Source: Adineta vaga (lineage: Eukaryota > Rotifera). Taken from it: a stretch of DNA of 64,000 nucleotides. The notes beneath the pieces are model-generated. The model searched no databases, had not been told where the DNA came from, and saw only the letters and a list, made by a program, of their open reading frames with translations. Below are positions 34,002-44,542 of the stretch, piece by piece (within the stretch, counting starts at the first letter, position 1; the number at the start of each line of letters is the position of its first letter). Position numbers and translations under genes: made by a program. The stretch covers positions 17,236,001 through 17,300,000 of the forward strand of contig CP075492.1 in NCBI GenBank assembly GCA_021613535.1, written 5' to 3'.

Positions 34002-34870
34002 TTGCACACAATAAAGAAATCGTGTTTTAGACAACGGTACTTAGAAAAACAACGGAAAAGTCAAATAGAAGAAACTGCTTTAGGTGGTGCATTGATGTAT
34101 AGTGGATACAAGATTATTGGTGATCTTTTTGGAGGAAAAAATGATAAAATCATACGTCCATTGGATGCAAGTGAAAACTTTTAAAGACATCAGAAAAATT
34201 TCGATGGTGACACTTTAGTTTTGTTAAAGAATTTCAAAAACTTGTTTGATAGTGTGAATGAAACATGTGCTTTGATTTTTAATCTTCTGGAGATGTCGTT
34301 GTGGGAGAGCCAAGAGCTTTCACAGAGGTTAGGCAACATTTTCTTTAAAGAGTAAAATGCGTCGACATCATGAACAAATGCTAACTGCATTCACAAGAGT
34401 TGCAAATCATGATTTGAATCTGGAAACATTTTCTTCAGAACAATGAACATTCATTCACGAATATTTATGGAATCGAATTCAGAAGAATTTGTCGTCGATA
34501 CTTCCAAAAATTGTTGGGTATGTTCGAAACCACACGTCTTCGAATGTTTGTTGATGGAAAAAAGCTGTGTATACGGCAAATCTTCCTCAATGTTTGTCAT
34601 TGAGTGAAGATGCAAGTTCATCGGAGTGGTCAGATCACAAGGATCAAAAGTGTACAGTTGATGAAAAATCGAAGTATATGTTTTGTTCTGTTCCAGTGCC
34701 TAACACACTTGTTTACGGTCAATAATATTGAACACATTAACGAGCGATGGTTTGAGAGTAACGGTTGATTTGTTATCACCATATGTTGTTTAATTAGCAC
34801 CCAATATACATGCAATTGGTGTCGACACGTCGTTACAATGCTTTGGAAAAGGTGATAAGGAGAATAAAAA
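34002..34870 (+). pseudogene. Decayed gene of unknown family
   Basis: The frame from 34002 encodes I-E-E-T-A-L-G-G-A-L-M-Y-S-G-Y and K-I-I-R-P-L-D-A-S. It hits TAA at 34182 and then stays open for about 55 more codons in the same frame (to about 34350). Other frames continue with coding-like segments at 34357-34470 and 34560-34690, broken by TGA and TAA. This is a gene fragment with at least two stops and a frame change, or less likely a badly predicted multi-exon gene. I do not recognise the family. Confidence 0.45.
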
Positions 34871-35003
34871 TATATTCAGAAACATAACGAAAGTTGCTAT
34901 TATTAAAACTCGTTGTTATAGTTATTCAAACTTCACAAAGCAGTGAATCCGGTTGATGTCGAAAATCAATAGTTTAAAAGAAATGATGGAAATTTCATCT
35001 TAA

Positions 35004-35606
35004 ATGGATTCAGCTCTTGAACATAAAAAATATGTAGAAAATGCTCACCTTGAATTTCAATCAAACATTCATCGTACAACAACAACAAGACCCTGGTCAA
35101 AAGTTATGATTGGGATTTTGATTTTCATGTTGATTGTAACTGTTTGTGTTGTTATTTTTGCATCTAGGGTTTATTCGAAAAAGCTTGCTTGTATTACTAA
35201 TGTTCGAAAACTATTTAGTCGATTAATTGGTATATGTTCGAAAAACAAAAAAAGTCATATTAACAATTTTTTACTCGAGATTCAGCGTAATGTTTTGCCA
35301 TATGTACCAAACAACATGTATTATGACAATGTGAATTCAAAAAGAAAAACTACCAATCAGTTCCAGCATCTCTTGAACAAAGTTATTTGTAATGATTTTC
35401 TTGACTACCCATTACAATTGCATTGTTCTCCTAAAGAAATATTATCTTTAATTCATCAAATATTTTATCAACGGATGGTCCAAATAGAAAACTCAACCCA
35501 ACACCAAGAAAAAATTATGATTATATGCGAGAGTCTTCAGTTCTATCATCAGACCATTCGAGCATTACATATGAATATTTTTTCGAAGACAATCATGCAA
35601 ACGTAG
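35004..35606 (+). CDS. Single-pass membrane protein, unknown
   Basis: A 200-residue protein with one clear membrane helix at about residues 34-55 (IGILIFMLIVTVCVVIFA). It is preceded by a polar N-terminus of about 30 residues and followed by basic residues, which predicts type II-like or tail-out topology that cannot be fixed. The C-terminal 140 residues are probably helical with several Cys and His. The family is not recognised. It lies just after an unrelated decayed gene, and an upstream exon in that region cannot be excluded. Confidence 0.5.
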   Translation: MDSALEHKKYVENAHLEFQSNIHRTTTTRPWSKVMIGILIFMLIVTVCVVIFASRVYSKKLACITNVRKLFSRLIGICSKNKKSHINNFLLEIQRNVLPYVPNNMYYDNVNSKRKTTNQFQHLLNKVICNDFLDYPLQLHCSPKEILSLIHQIFYQRMVQIENSTQHQEKIMIICESLQFYHQTIRALHMNIFSKTIMQT

Positions 35607-36671
35607 AATAATACTACAACTTTTCATTTGAGATCTACAAAAATCAATCGCCTTTTATTCGATTTTTTGTCATATATTCTGTTTTAGATTAGTTAAATGT
35701 AGAATCAATCATTATTATTGTATGTAGTTTTTTTACTGTTAAACTAACACTGTTTTGCTTCTTGCCTTTGTATTCATATCTTCAATCTATGATGATGAAT
35801 TATTATTGTCATATCTCGATCAACAACTCTTATTTTTATTTTTATTTGGTGATATAAATCCATTTTATGGCCATCTTACAATTGGTAATTTATGAAATAA
35901 ATTATAATGATGAATATCTACGTTTCAAGAAAGTCAATGATAAGATGAAGGTTCATCTATCAAAAGCACAAATGAAGCATCTAATGACTTATTCTAATAT
36001 TCCAATACATACCATCCGTCGATCTATACACAATTAATAAGAATAATGATATTCTAAAATTTATTGACTATATGATTCAGTTTTTCTTTTAAATCGCAAC
36101 TGTCATCATTCGTTCATTGTATTACCCTCTTGTTGTTCTATATTCTTCTATTGTTTTTATCTTTTTTTATTATCATAGTTTCTTAAACTAGTTTTTGTTT
36201 TTTATATATCGATCCCATCATTTCATTTCCGTTACAATAATAAAATCACGATCGCTGCAAAGCAGTTCAATTTTTTCATCTTGAGGGTGTGGGTGATGAA
36301 GATATATCAAAACCCACCTTTCTTACCCTAACCCTTCGCCACGCCGACACAACCACATTTACCCACTCACACCCACACCCGTACGATTCTATGCATCTGC
36401 TTGAGAAGCACACCCTCTTTTTGTTTCTTTCAGAAGAAGAAAAATGCACGATGATAAAATAAAAGTATCTATAGCCTTGCATATTTAATAGTTTAATATG
36501 AATTAAACACTTTTCTCTCTAGTAAAAAAGATATGAGATAGTATATTTCTCACGGTCCTCCAAGTATTAATATTAAACAATTGGTATTTTTCGAAATGAG
36601 GAAACACACATTTCTTCTTAGAAAAACGTAAATATAGTACGGCAGCAATCTTCATAGGAATATTAAAATTT
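35607..36671. other. Intergenic stretch with a G-rich/C-rich pair
   Basis: AT-rich DNA beyond the 3' ends of the 35004 gene and the minus-strand F-box gene. The G/C-rich element at 36283-36380 is the only structure seen. A minus-strand frame at 36503-36691 overlaps the F-box 3' UTR and is probably not coding. Confidence 0.45.
36283..36380. repeat. TGTGGG-type inverted repeat with long spacer
   Basis: The left arm GAGGGTGTGGGTGATG (36284-36299) and right arm ACCCACTCACACCCACACCC (36361-36380) enclose a C-rich spacer with further ACCC motifs, including one vertebrate-like CCCTAACCC. It lies about 290 bp past the stop of the minus-strand F-box gene. Confidence 0.7.
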
Positions 36672-37981
36672 TTACGACAAAACAGTTTCATTGTTGATAC
36701 AGAATGTCTGAATTGTTGTATCCGATGAATTAATATTTAAAAAGAATTTTTTTAATAATTTTAAGCTTCTTTCATCCGCATACCCTTTGCGCCGATCTGT
36801 TCTGGTCCAAATCTTGATTGTTTTCAAATTTAGTCTTATATCCGCATCATTATGAGTTGTTGATTGATGCATCTAAAACAGAAATGATAAGAGTCAACTG
36901 TCCCAATATCACAAACAAATCACAGTACAATCGATGTTTTTCCTTTAAAAAATATTTTCCTACACTTCGTGAGTTGTTGCTGATGAAATTGACAATGAAC
37001 TATCAATCTTTTAATACTTACTCCAATGAGTTGTAAACTTCTATTTTGATCAAAATGAACAGCATTTATCATTAGTTTATTTAATTTTGGTAGACGAGGT
37101 AATAATTCCTTCGTTAGTACATGAAATGATATTTGAGTGCTTGTCCATGTACGATTTTCGTCAGGAATATCTATGAAAAGAAGTTCGACAAAGATGTCAA
37201 GCATAATCTAATTAAACTAATTTACTTCCAATAATAAGTGTTTCCAAATTACTCAATGATTTTTCTTCTTCTGGTAAATAATCAAATTCGAATTCAACAT
37301 CTTGTGTACCATGATGATCGCCATGTGAACATCCACATCGATATGGGGAGAAACTGATACTCAAATATTTCAAATATTTCATTTTTGAAGATATCAATTC
37401 GTTACATAATTCTACAAAGATAAATAGTGAAATGGTAGTACACCAGCACCATAACTCTCATTCTCATGTGATACTGAAGTATATCACACTTAACTGTCGT
37501 GTGGTTTAAGTTTAAAAAGTTCTTCCTTACGTTTTGGAAAAGATCCGTACTCGTCTCCTTCACGAATTTCGTGTAAAGTCAATCGTTCTAATGTTTGATA
37601 CAAATTCATTCTTTCACTGAATCTGACACTGGGTACTGGATGCTCAGGGGAATCCAATAACGTTAAAGATTTCAATTTAGTAAATTTATCTTGAAATAAT
37701 TTATCATACATGATTAAATTTAATCGATGTTCATCACAAGTACTAATTGCGAATGAATAATTTTGACTTCTCGAAAGAAAATCATGTAATTGAAAACAAA
37801 ATGTTAATAGATTTTTATTGGAAACGGAATCGAGATCAATCGGAATGTTTATTTTATGTAAAAGTAATTGTTTGAAACGTTGATTTAAAGAAAAGAATGT
37901 GTTATATAATTCATAGAAATGAAAATAATTGAAAAACATGGATATTAATTCATTTGATAATTGTTCGAATTTTGTAATCAT
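36672..37981 (-). CDS. F-box/LRR protein, four exons
   Basis: Exons are 37981-37531, 37411-37226, 37170-36929 and 36872-36672. All phases close to give 359 residues. The last two introns are 55 and 56 bp, while the first is 119 bp. An alternative donor near 37494 would add 12 codons in frame and shorten that intron to 83 bp. The N-terminus (M-I-T-K-F-E-Q-L-S-N-E-L) opens an F-box of about 40 residues. LRR-like segments follow, with a Cys/His-rich insert R-C-G-C-S-H-G-D-H-H in exon 2. The upstream acceptor (CATTTCAG before 37991) suggests a 5' UTR exon. Role inferred: SCF ubiquitin-ligase substrate adaptor. Confidence 0.75.
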
Positions 37982-38534
37982 CACTGGATTCGAACTGAAA
38001 TGGGTATGAACAATAATAATTAGATAACAATTCCTTGTATTATTTACGTTTGAATTTCTGCGTTCGTTTTCTGACGTTTTCTTGCGCACATAAAACTTTT
38101 TTCTACTTTAAATAACCGCAACAATCAAGATCGAAACTCTGCTTTATATAGATATAAACCTATGTAATTACACAACAAAATGAAAGAACTTGCTTCAACA
38201 TCAGATAAGAATATATCTGATCATCGTGCGAAAATTTGATCTCCTTTTCAAATTTATGGCATTTAGAAGATCAAAATAATTTATTAATTATCACAGAAAT
38301 ATTCATCATAAAAGTTCACTTGTTCGTTCAAGATCTGTCAGACTCGGGGTGGGTATTAGGATGAGAAAGTAATTTCATTTTTATCTATCTAGAACACACC
38401 TTTGTCCGCAAATGTGTTTAAGAATAAGTGAAATAACGATCAATGAGTACGACATTCTACATCCATACTCTGAAATTTAGATTCAACAGAAGATAAGAAA
38501 TCATAAAAATTTTGATTTAAAAGAAATGAACAAA
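37982..38534. other. Intergenic stretch
   Basis: Upstream region of the minus-strand F-box gene. A lone G-rich stretch (CGGGGTGGGTATT) lies at 38345-38357. No gene was seen. Confidence 0.4.
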
Positions 38535-38757
38535 TTATGAAAATGCTGCTCTATTATTCAACATTATACTTTGTCCAGTAATATAATCTGAATCTTTACT
38601 CGCATAAAATAGAACTAAATTTGCTACATCTTCTGGATAATCTCTACGATCCAGTACAACATAACTTTCTTGAAGAGTATCCATTAATTTTCTCTTTTAT
38701 GAACCTTGATATCTTTCAACTTTCTCATCAATCATATTCCACATCTGGGTGCGTTAT
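38535..38757 (-). pseudogene. C-terminal remnant of a short-chain dehydrogenase
   Basis: Reading the minus strand from about 38750 gives M-W-N-M-I-D-E-K-V-E-R-Y-Q-G-S, then an in-frame TAA. It continues as L-Q-E-S-Y-V-V-L-D-R, then P-E-D-V-A-N-L-V-L-F-Y-A-S-K-D-S and D-Y-I-T-G-Q-S-I-M. This is the classic end of an SDR enzyme (PEDVA...SDYITGQ), closest in style to acetoin/diacetyl reductases. The Rossmann N-terminus and catalytic YxxxK are absent. The 5' break lies about 10 bp from a TGTGGG hairpin at 38778. Confidence 0.8.
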
Positions 38758-39090
38758 TCCTATAAAAATAATATATTGAGGATGTGGGCAGTCTCATTGT
38801 CTCAAATCTATACCCACATTCTGCATACTTTCAACAAAACATTTTTCATCAACACTAATGTTATATCAAATGAATTTGATTAAAAATTGACAAGTAATTT
38901 TCTTAAAAGATTTTCTTTTCAGTATTATAGACTTCGAAAAATAAATCTATCCTGAAAAGATTAATAATAATCAACTGATGTTCTATCCATGGATAAAAGA
39001 ACAAATGACAACTGACGGTTCGATAATCTCCTGGAGAAAATATATATTAATTTGCAAATTTATTCTCTTACCTTATTCAATATTGTTAGA
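38758..39090. other. Intergenic stretch with one hairpin
   Basis: Holds the inverted repeat at 38778-38824 and the 5' region of the next 7TM gene. Nothing else was seen. Confidence 0.45.
38778..38824. repeat. TGTGGG-type inverted repeat
   Basis: The left arm GAGGATGTGGGCA (38778-38790) pairs with TACCCACATTCTGC (38811-38824). It is imperfect and abuts the broken end of the SDR remnant. Confidence 0.65.
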
Positions 39091-40171
39091 ATGTTTTCAT
39101 ATAATCAAACATTTTCTTTGGATGATAGAATATCAACAAGAACAATTATCGATGATTTGAATCTTGTACAAGAAAGATTTGTTAATAAACTCCCATTGGT
39201 TATTACGATTATTGGTCTTGTTGGATTCATTGGTAATCTTTTTACATTTCTTCAATCAAAACTTCGAAATAATTCATTTTGTATTTATACTCTTTTGGCT
39301 TCATTCATTGATATTATCAATCTTTTTATCAACCTCTTCCCACAATATCTTAATAGAAATATAGGCAATGTTGGTTCATTCGCCGATGACAGTTTAATAT
39401 GTAAACTTAGATTATTTGCTTTAGTATTTTTACCACAATTATCCATGAATCTCTTAATGATGTCTCTTATTGATCGATATGTATGTACATTTGGTCCAAC
39501 ATCTCGAATGTCTCGACTTCTTCAATTAAAAATGGTTCCTTTGATGATTTTTATTACTATCATCATTAGTTGTGTCATGTCATTATATTCTCCACTTTTG
39601 AATGATGTTGTTTCTGGTTTTGGATGTATGTCAATAAATCCAACACTAAATAGTGTTATCTATATTCTTATTCATGGAATAATAACGCCATTAATAATGT
39701 TTATTTTCGTATTTCTTACTTATCAAAAATTTTCACGAAGTCGACAACGCGTTGTAAGTATAATGTGTTTCCTTCTGCTTGATAATGACTATTTTATTGT
39801 AGGGTGCAGTAACAGTAGGAAATCGAAATCGTTTTCGAAATCAATTCATTGCAATGGCATTTACTCAAGTATTTGTAAGTAATTTCTTTATATTGCAATG
39901 GATAGTGATGTACTGGTACTTTTTGATCACACAAAATAATAACAAGAGTGCTGATGAATCGGCAATCATCTATTTTATGTTGGGTTTAACAAATAATTTA
40001 TACTATATAATCAATATAAGATCATTTTATTTATCAACATTAACATCTCGTTTATTTCGTGAGACAATGATCGTTGGTTTAATGAAACTATTACCTGGTA
40101 ATTTACATCGACAATGGAATTTAAGAAATGCATCAGTTGGTAATACGATTACTCTAAGACCAATTCAATAG
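39091..40171 (+). CDS. Orphan rhodopsin-class 7TM receptor, two exons
   Basis: Exons 39091-39753 and 39803-40171 flank a 49 bp GT-AG intron in phase 0, giving 343 residues. The start is M-F-S-Y-N-Q-T. Seven membrane segments are visible. TM1 has a G-F-I-G-N-L motif (the GN of class A), and TM3 ends in D-R-Y. The second extracellular loop has a cysteine (F-G-C-M). The tail after TM7 is basic. The N-terminus has an N-x-T site. The ligand is unknown, and this belongs to the large orphan receptor set of bdelloids. Confidence 0.85.
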
Positions 40172-40505
40172 AAAATACTTTATCCTTTTGCACTTTTCTA
40201 TTTTGTCTTGTCATATTGTTGTAAGAAACTATTCATTTTTCAATAGTCAAAACAGATGGGTGTATGGGTATGGGTGAAATCAAGATACCTAAATCCGTAT
40301 TCTATTATCTACTTTGAATAAATTAATCGTATAATGTTTGGTGTGTTAATGAAATGTTTTATTTATTGAAAAAAAAAGTTTGTTAGATAACATTTAGACA
40401 AATATCTCAAAACAGAATCTTGGAAAGATTTTCCATGAAATAATCTTCCAAAACTATCCGTTGATGAACTTGCGAAAATGTGCTTTTAAAAAGATAATAT
40501 GTCAG
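40172..40505. other. Convergent intergenic stretch
   Basis: Lies between the stop of the 7TM gene and the stop of the TIR gene. It contains the G-rich arm at 40255-40276 and a weak partner at about 40288-40302. Nothing else was seen. Confidence 0.45.
40255..40302. repeat. Degenerate TGTGGG-type inverted repeat
   Basis: The left arm GATGGGTGTATGGGTATGGGTG starts at 40255, 84 bp after a stop codon. The right side (ATACCTAAATCCGTATTC) pairs only partly. Confidence 0.5.
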
Positions 40506-42620
40506 TTATGATTGATGTTGTTCTTCACATAAACGTGTCAATGCATCAATAAATGTGATGAAATCGACTGTTTGTAATTGTTTTCCATCGAAATTTTTCG
40601 AATAATTTGATGAAACTTGTGCATATTCATGTCGATAGAATTGTTTTAAATGTCGTGCATAGAGAAGTAATGCTGTACCTGTCAATAAATGATCTCCAAT
40701 AAGTATAAATAAATCTCGATGAATATGATTCTCATCAAACCATTTTTGTATATGATTTTTTGTCCAATTTTTTAACGAATTTTCTTCTTCTTCTTGTTTA
40801 ACTATATTCTGTACTATTGGTTTGACAGGTAAAACTAATTTTTTATCAACATTTACAACAGAAAGTAATTCATTTGCAGCATCTTTGAATGCTTTTCTTC
40901 CAAAATGAATATATTTCTGTCCAGCAATTCGAATTCCTAACCATCCATTTGGACGATATTGTTGATTTGGAGCATATATTGGTACAATACGTTTTTTTAA
41001 TGTATCACATGCATAGGATAATTCTTGTCGACATGATTTCGAATCATAATATTTTTTTGTTACAATTAAAACAATTACCGTCGCTTTTTCCATTCCACTG
41101 GCAATTTCTTCCCATACATCATCGGAATGTATTTGTTGATAATCGACCCAAATTGGTAGATATTGTGATAAATATTTGACAAGTTCTTGACAAAATATTG
41201 CATCCGTATGTGAATAACTTATCATAATCAAATGTTCTTGACAAATATTATCTTTTGACAAAGGTAAACGTAATGATTCTAAATTCCATAGAATTCCATC
41301 TGCTGCTTTTTTCAATGAACATAAATCTAATGGAAAAGAATCATTTCTTGTACCTGTATATAATGATGATGATGTCGATAGATTCGATAATACATTCATA
41401 AGATTTGTATTTGATTGAAATTTTTCATGTGAAAATTGTTGAAATGAAATACTCCAAAGAAGATTTATTAATGTTATTAAAAGTTCATCTTTTATCAATT
41501 GAATATTACTAAATTTTATTTCCGATGTAAATTGTATTAATAATTGAGATAAACAATCAAATAATTGATTATTTTCTTTTAAACATTTCTTTAAAATATC
41601 ATCATTAACAAATAATTTACTTAGAACAACAAGACCTTCAATTATATGAAAGCCTTGATAGATTAATGAATTACATTGAGATGCATTTAATATTAATGTA
41701 ATTAATTGATCAAGAATATGACACATTAATTGATCAGCAAGAAGAAAATTTTGTTTGATTTCATCAGCTTCAACAAGTAATGCATAAGTTATTGATTGAA
41801 TAAAATCAATATTTGAATATTCTTTTTCATTATGATCTTTTTTCATTTGTTCTTTACTTTCAAGTAATGATTTAACACAATTTAATTCATTTAAAACTTC
41901 AACACCAATTGTACATCGTGCTAATTTTTGTAAAATATAACAAATATGAAGATCTGTTTGAAAGGATGGTCGTTGCCCAGGTGTTATTAACCATTGAATA
42001 CATGCATGAGGCCATTCATAACGAATAATCATGGGAACTAATAATGGTTTTTTACTAAAAATTTTCATTAATATTAAAATGTAATTAACAAGTTCAACTC
42101 TTTCTTTAGATTTCCAATTCTTTTTTGTAAATTCTAATGAATAGAAAAGAAAATTTGATGGAAGATTAGTTTCAGTTATTGAAATGAAAACACTTGAAAA
42201 GCCAATAATTGCTAATAGACAGTTGACAAGATGATCATATTGATTATTATCATCACGGAAATAATCTTCTTTGAGAAGAAATATGTAATTTTGAAAAATA
42301 GTTTCTAAATGTGATGGATCTTTAACAGAATGAAATAAATCTATTAGACAAACTCCATCAAATGCGTTTTGTAATGTTTCAAGAAAGGAATTTGTTATAA
42401 GTGATTCAGCATTTTGATTTGATAATTTCTTTTCAAATATTGGAATAATTCGATGGAAATTATCGATTAATGAAAGACCAAATGGTTTATCTTCGAGTAA
42501 TCCATTTGGAGTTGAAGATTTTAAATGAAGAAATAAACGTTGAACTGTTTCAATATAAACATTTTCCGATTGAGATAAGGATAAACTTTTTAAATCATTT
42601 ACAAAATCATTCGTTGCCAT
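40506..42620 (-). CDS. TIR-domain protein with helical N-terminus and SAM-like tail
   Basis: A single-exon, 704-residue protein. Residues 1-450 are all-helical and look like armadillo/HEAT-type repeats. A TIR domain (about 458-600) starts H-L-I-M-I-S-Y-S-H and contains D-V-W-E-E-I and a C-R-Q-E-L motif. Glu533 of that motif sits where NAD-cleaving TIRs such as SARM1 carry their catalytic glutamate. A C-terminal segment (about 625-700, W-T-K-N-H-I-Q-K-W-F-D-E-N) resembles a SAM domain. SARM1 has the order ARM-SAM-SAM-TIR; here the SAM-like part follows the TIR. The likely role is a cytosolic NAD-hydrolysing or scaffold protein in stress or immune signalling (inference). It is divergent from the P450-like gene. 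Confidence 0.8.
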   Translation of the reverse strand: MATNDFVNDLKSLSLSQSENVYIETVQRLFLHLKSSTPNGLLEDKPFGLSLIDNFHRIIPIFEKKLSNQNAESLITNSFLETLQNAFDGVCLIDLFHSVKDPSHLETIFQNYIFLLKEDYFRDDNNQYDHLVNCLLAIIGFSSVFISITETNLPSNFLFYSLEFTKKNWKSKERVELVNYILILMKIFSKKPLLVPMIIRYEWPHACIQWLITPGQRPSFQTDLHICYILQKLARCTIGVEVLNELNCVKSLLESKEQMKKDHNEKEYSNIDFIQSITYALLVEADEIKQNFLLADQLMCHILDQLITLILNASQCNSLIYQGFHIIEGLVVLSKLFVNDDILKKCLKENNQLFDCLSQLLIQFTSEIKFSNIQLIKDELLITLINLLWSISFQQFSHEKFQSNTNLMNVLSNLSTSSSLYTGTRNDSFPLDLCSLKKAADGILWNLESLRLPLSKDNICQEHLIMISYSHTDAIFCQELVKYLSQYLPIWVDYQQIHSDDVWEEIASGMEKATVIVLIVTKKYYDSKSCRQELSYACDTLKKRIVPIYAPNQQYRPNGWLGIRIAGQKYIHFGRKAFKDAANELLSVVNVDKKLVLPVKPIVQNIVKQEEEENSLKNWTKNHIQKWFDENHIHRDLFILIGDHLLTGTALLLYARHLKQFYRHEYAQVSSNYSKNFDGKQLQTVDFITFIDALTRLCEEQHQS

Positions 42621-43075
42621 TTTTTGACGAAATGACTTTTTCTTTTCTTAATCGTTGCATTTTAAGAATAATTTATTCTTTTATTCAATCGAATGAATAA
42701 TCTCGTTCTTTTACCTTTATATCAAATATATAATTATGTACAAACATGCAACGAAAAAATCGCAATATTAGGTAGACAATTTCAATAGCCAGACTATGAC
42801 ATCTATATGTATAACGTTTCTCGTTTTTTCTTCGTATTGGTTATGATAATCAGCAAGTCAATTTTTTTTTCTATTCTGTTCTTATTACTTATATAGACAG
42901 TATGACTAAAGTGGATTAGTACGCAATGAACTAAAGTTCGTTCTTTCTCATTCTTTGTCAAGACGGACAGTCCATCTTCATCAGTAGTCAGTTTATGTTG
43001 TAAAGAAACACCGACGTGTACACATATTAATCATCTCAAATTTACTTGAAAATATTTCTTTGCATTGCACAGATC
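42621..43075. promoter_or_regulatory. Shared upstream region of divergent genes
   Basis: About 455 bp separate the start of the TIR gene (minus) and the P450-like gene (plus). It is AT-rich with no ORF, and no specific box could be assigned. A possible splice acceptor (TTGCATTGCACAG) ends at 43072, which suggests a 5' exon for the plus-strand gene. Confidence 0.35.
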
Positions 43076-44542
43076 ATGATCAACTGTAGACAATTGTATG
43101 GTAATGTTTTTCATTCGAATTCGAACTGTATGTTGAACAGATTAGCAACATGGCACTATTTGAAAATACAACTTGTCTATTATATACTTCAGTGTATTTT
43201 TTATCGTCCACGAATAATCCATAATATTATTATTATGATTTATTTCTGGAATTATTATGAGAATTTAACATTATCATACTTTATCATTATTGCCGCATGG
43301 TCGCATTTTATTATTGAATTATTATTCTTCGTTAAAGAACGCAACTCATCGCTTCGATATAGATTAATCATACTCACCTTACTTGCTTGTCATTTTGCTG
43401 TACATATGTTCGTTATCTTGTTACGGTGGCGACAATTCACACTAAATCAATTTGGATTTAACGTATACGTCGCGTGCTGTGAATTTTACTATTTAATTGA
43501 TATTATTTCGTTCATCATTCGATTTCAAGATGGTAGATATATACTCTTGTCTCTGTTCGGATGGAAACAGGGCTGTAAAGTCATGTGGCTAACAGATATC
43601 GATATAGCCAAACAAGTATTACTTAGTTCCGTTGATAAAGGTTCGTTTCTTGAAGAAAAACTTTTTGCTCCAGCTTGGTTACCTGTTCTTTCACTTGAAT
43701 CTGTCAATGGAAAAGCTTGGCAAGATTTAAAATCAAACTTTATAATTTTTCAAAAGCATCTTCCACCTGTAGAAAATCTCGTCGCTGCCGCACGTCACAT
43801 TTTATCAGCACAAGATCCAAATATCGAGATTGATGCAAATGAAGTTGTTCGTACAACGGTAGCTTGTTTTATTAAATGGATCTTCAATTTAGACTGGGAT
43901 GTCAAATGGAATTTTGTTTGTGAAGCATCATGGGAATGGCGTAAAGAAATAGCTGCTAAAGGAAAAGGTAACACACAGATAAAACATAAAACAATTGAAT
44001 GGTTAATTAACTTGATAAATAATTCCGAATATTATCATTTATTTGGTGAACAATGGTCCAGTCCAGAATATTATTCTATCATTATGCAACCATTTATTTT
44101 ATCACCTATGATAAATATTAGTGATATTGTAGTGTCAGCTTATCGTCATCCAGGAATGTCCATTCACGAATTTATTCATTATTATCATCCATTTCCGATA
44201 ATGGAACGATATATCGAGAAAGATTTGGTAAAACATAATAATGGCGATCCTATTATCCTCGTCAAAGCCAATACTCAAGTATTTATTCCATTGGATACAA
44301 TTGGACAACATGAACAATATACATCCGGTTTATGGACACCATTTGGCATTGGACCTAGAAGATGTCAAGGTTCGCAATATGCACTTCCTCTTCTTACTGA
44401 ACTTATGAATTACTATAAGAATAATCCGCAATTTATGCCTGAAAAGAACCATAAATATAGTGGAAGAAACAACGACCATTTATCATTTGGTGAATCAATT
44501 TATCAACTTATTCTGTTTATTAAAGTATTTATTCGTAATTGA
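43076..44542 (+). CDS. Cytochrome P450-like protein with multi-TM N-terminus
   Basis: A 488-residue frame from the ATG at 43076. The first 170 residues contain about five hydrophobic helices, far more than the single anchor of microsomal P450s. Near the C-terminus, F-G-I-G-P-R-R-C-Q-G matches the P450 heme loop (FxxGxRxCxG) with Cys430 as the thiolate ligand. The usual I-helix (A/G)GxxT and the ExxR pair were not found, although P-F-P-I-M-E-R precedes the loop, where the PERF region should be. The middle part is diverged. It may be a heme protein that is not a standard monooxygenase, or a fusion or misjoined gene. Confidence 0.6.
   Translation: MINCRQLYGNVFHSNSNCMLNRLATWHYLKIQLVYYILQCIFYRPRIIHNIIIMIYFWNYYENLTLSYFIIIAAWSHFIIELLFFVKERNSSLRYRLIILTLLACHFAVHMFVILLRWRQFTLNQFGFNVYVACCEFYYLIDIISFIIRFQDGRYILLSLFGWKQGCKVMWLTDIDIAKQVLLSSVDKGSFLEEKLFAPAWLPVLSLESVNGKAWQDLKSNFIIFQKHLPPVENLVAAARHILSAQDPNIEIDANEVVRTTVACFIKWIFNLDWDVKWNFVCEASWEWRKEIAAKGKGNTQIKHKTIEWLINLINNSEYYHLFGEQWSSPEYYSIIMQPFILSPMINISDIVVSAYRHPGMSIHEFIHYYHPFPIMERYIEKDLVKHNNGDPIILVKANTQVFIPLDTIGQHEQYTSGLWTPFGIGPRRCQGSQYALPLLTELMNYYKNNPQFMPEKNHKYSGRNNDHLSFGESIYQLILFIKVFIRN

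Noticed and set aside
36330-36340. CCCTAACCC as vertebrate-type telomere DNA
   Set aside because: Only one unit; the surrounding motif is the TGTGGG type.
36276-36482. 68-codon minus-strand frame over the hairpin at 36283
   Set aside because: Its apparent Val/Gly/Cys-rich protein is simply the translation of TGTGGG repeats.
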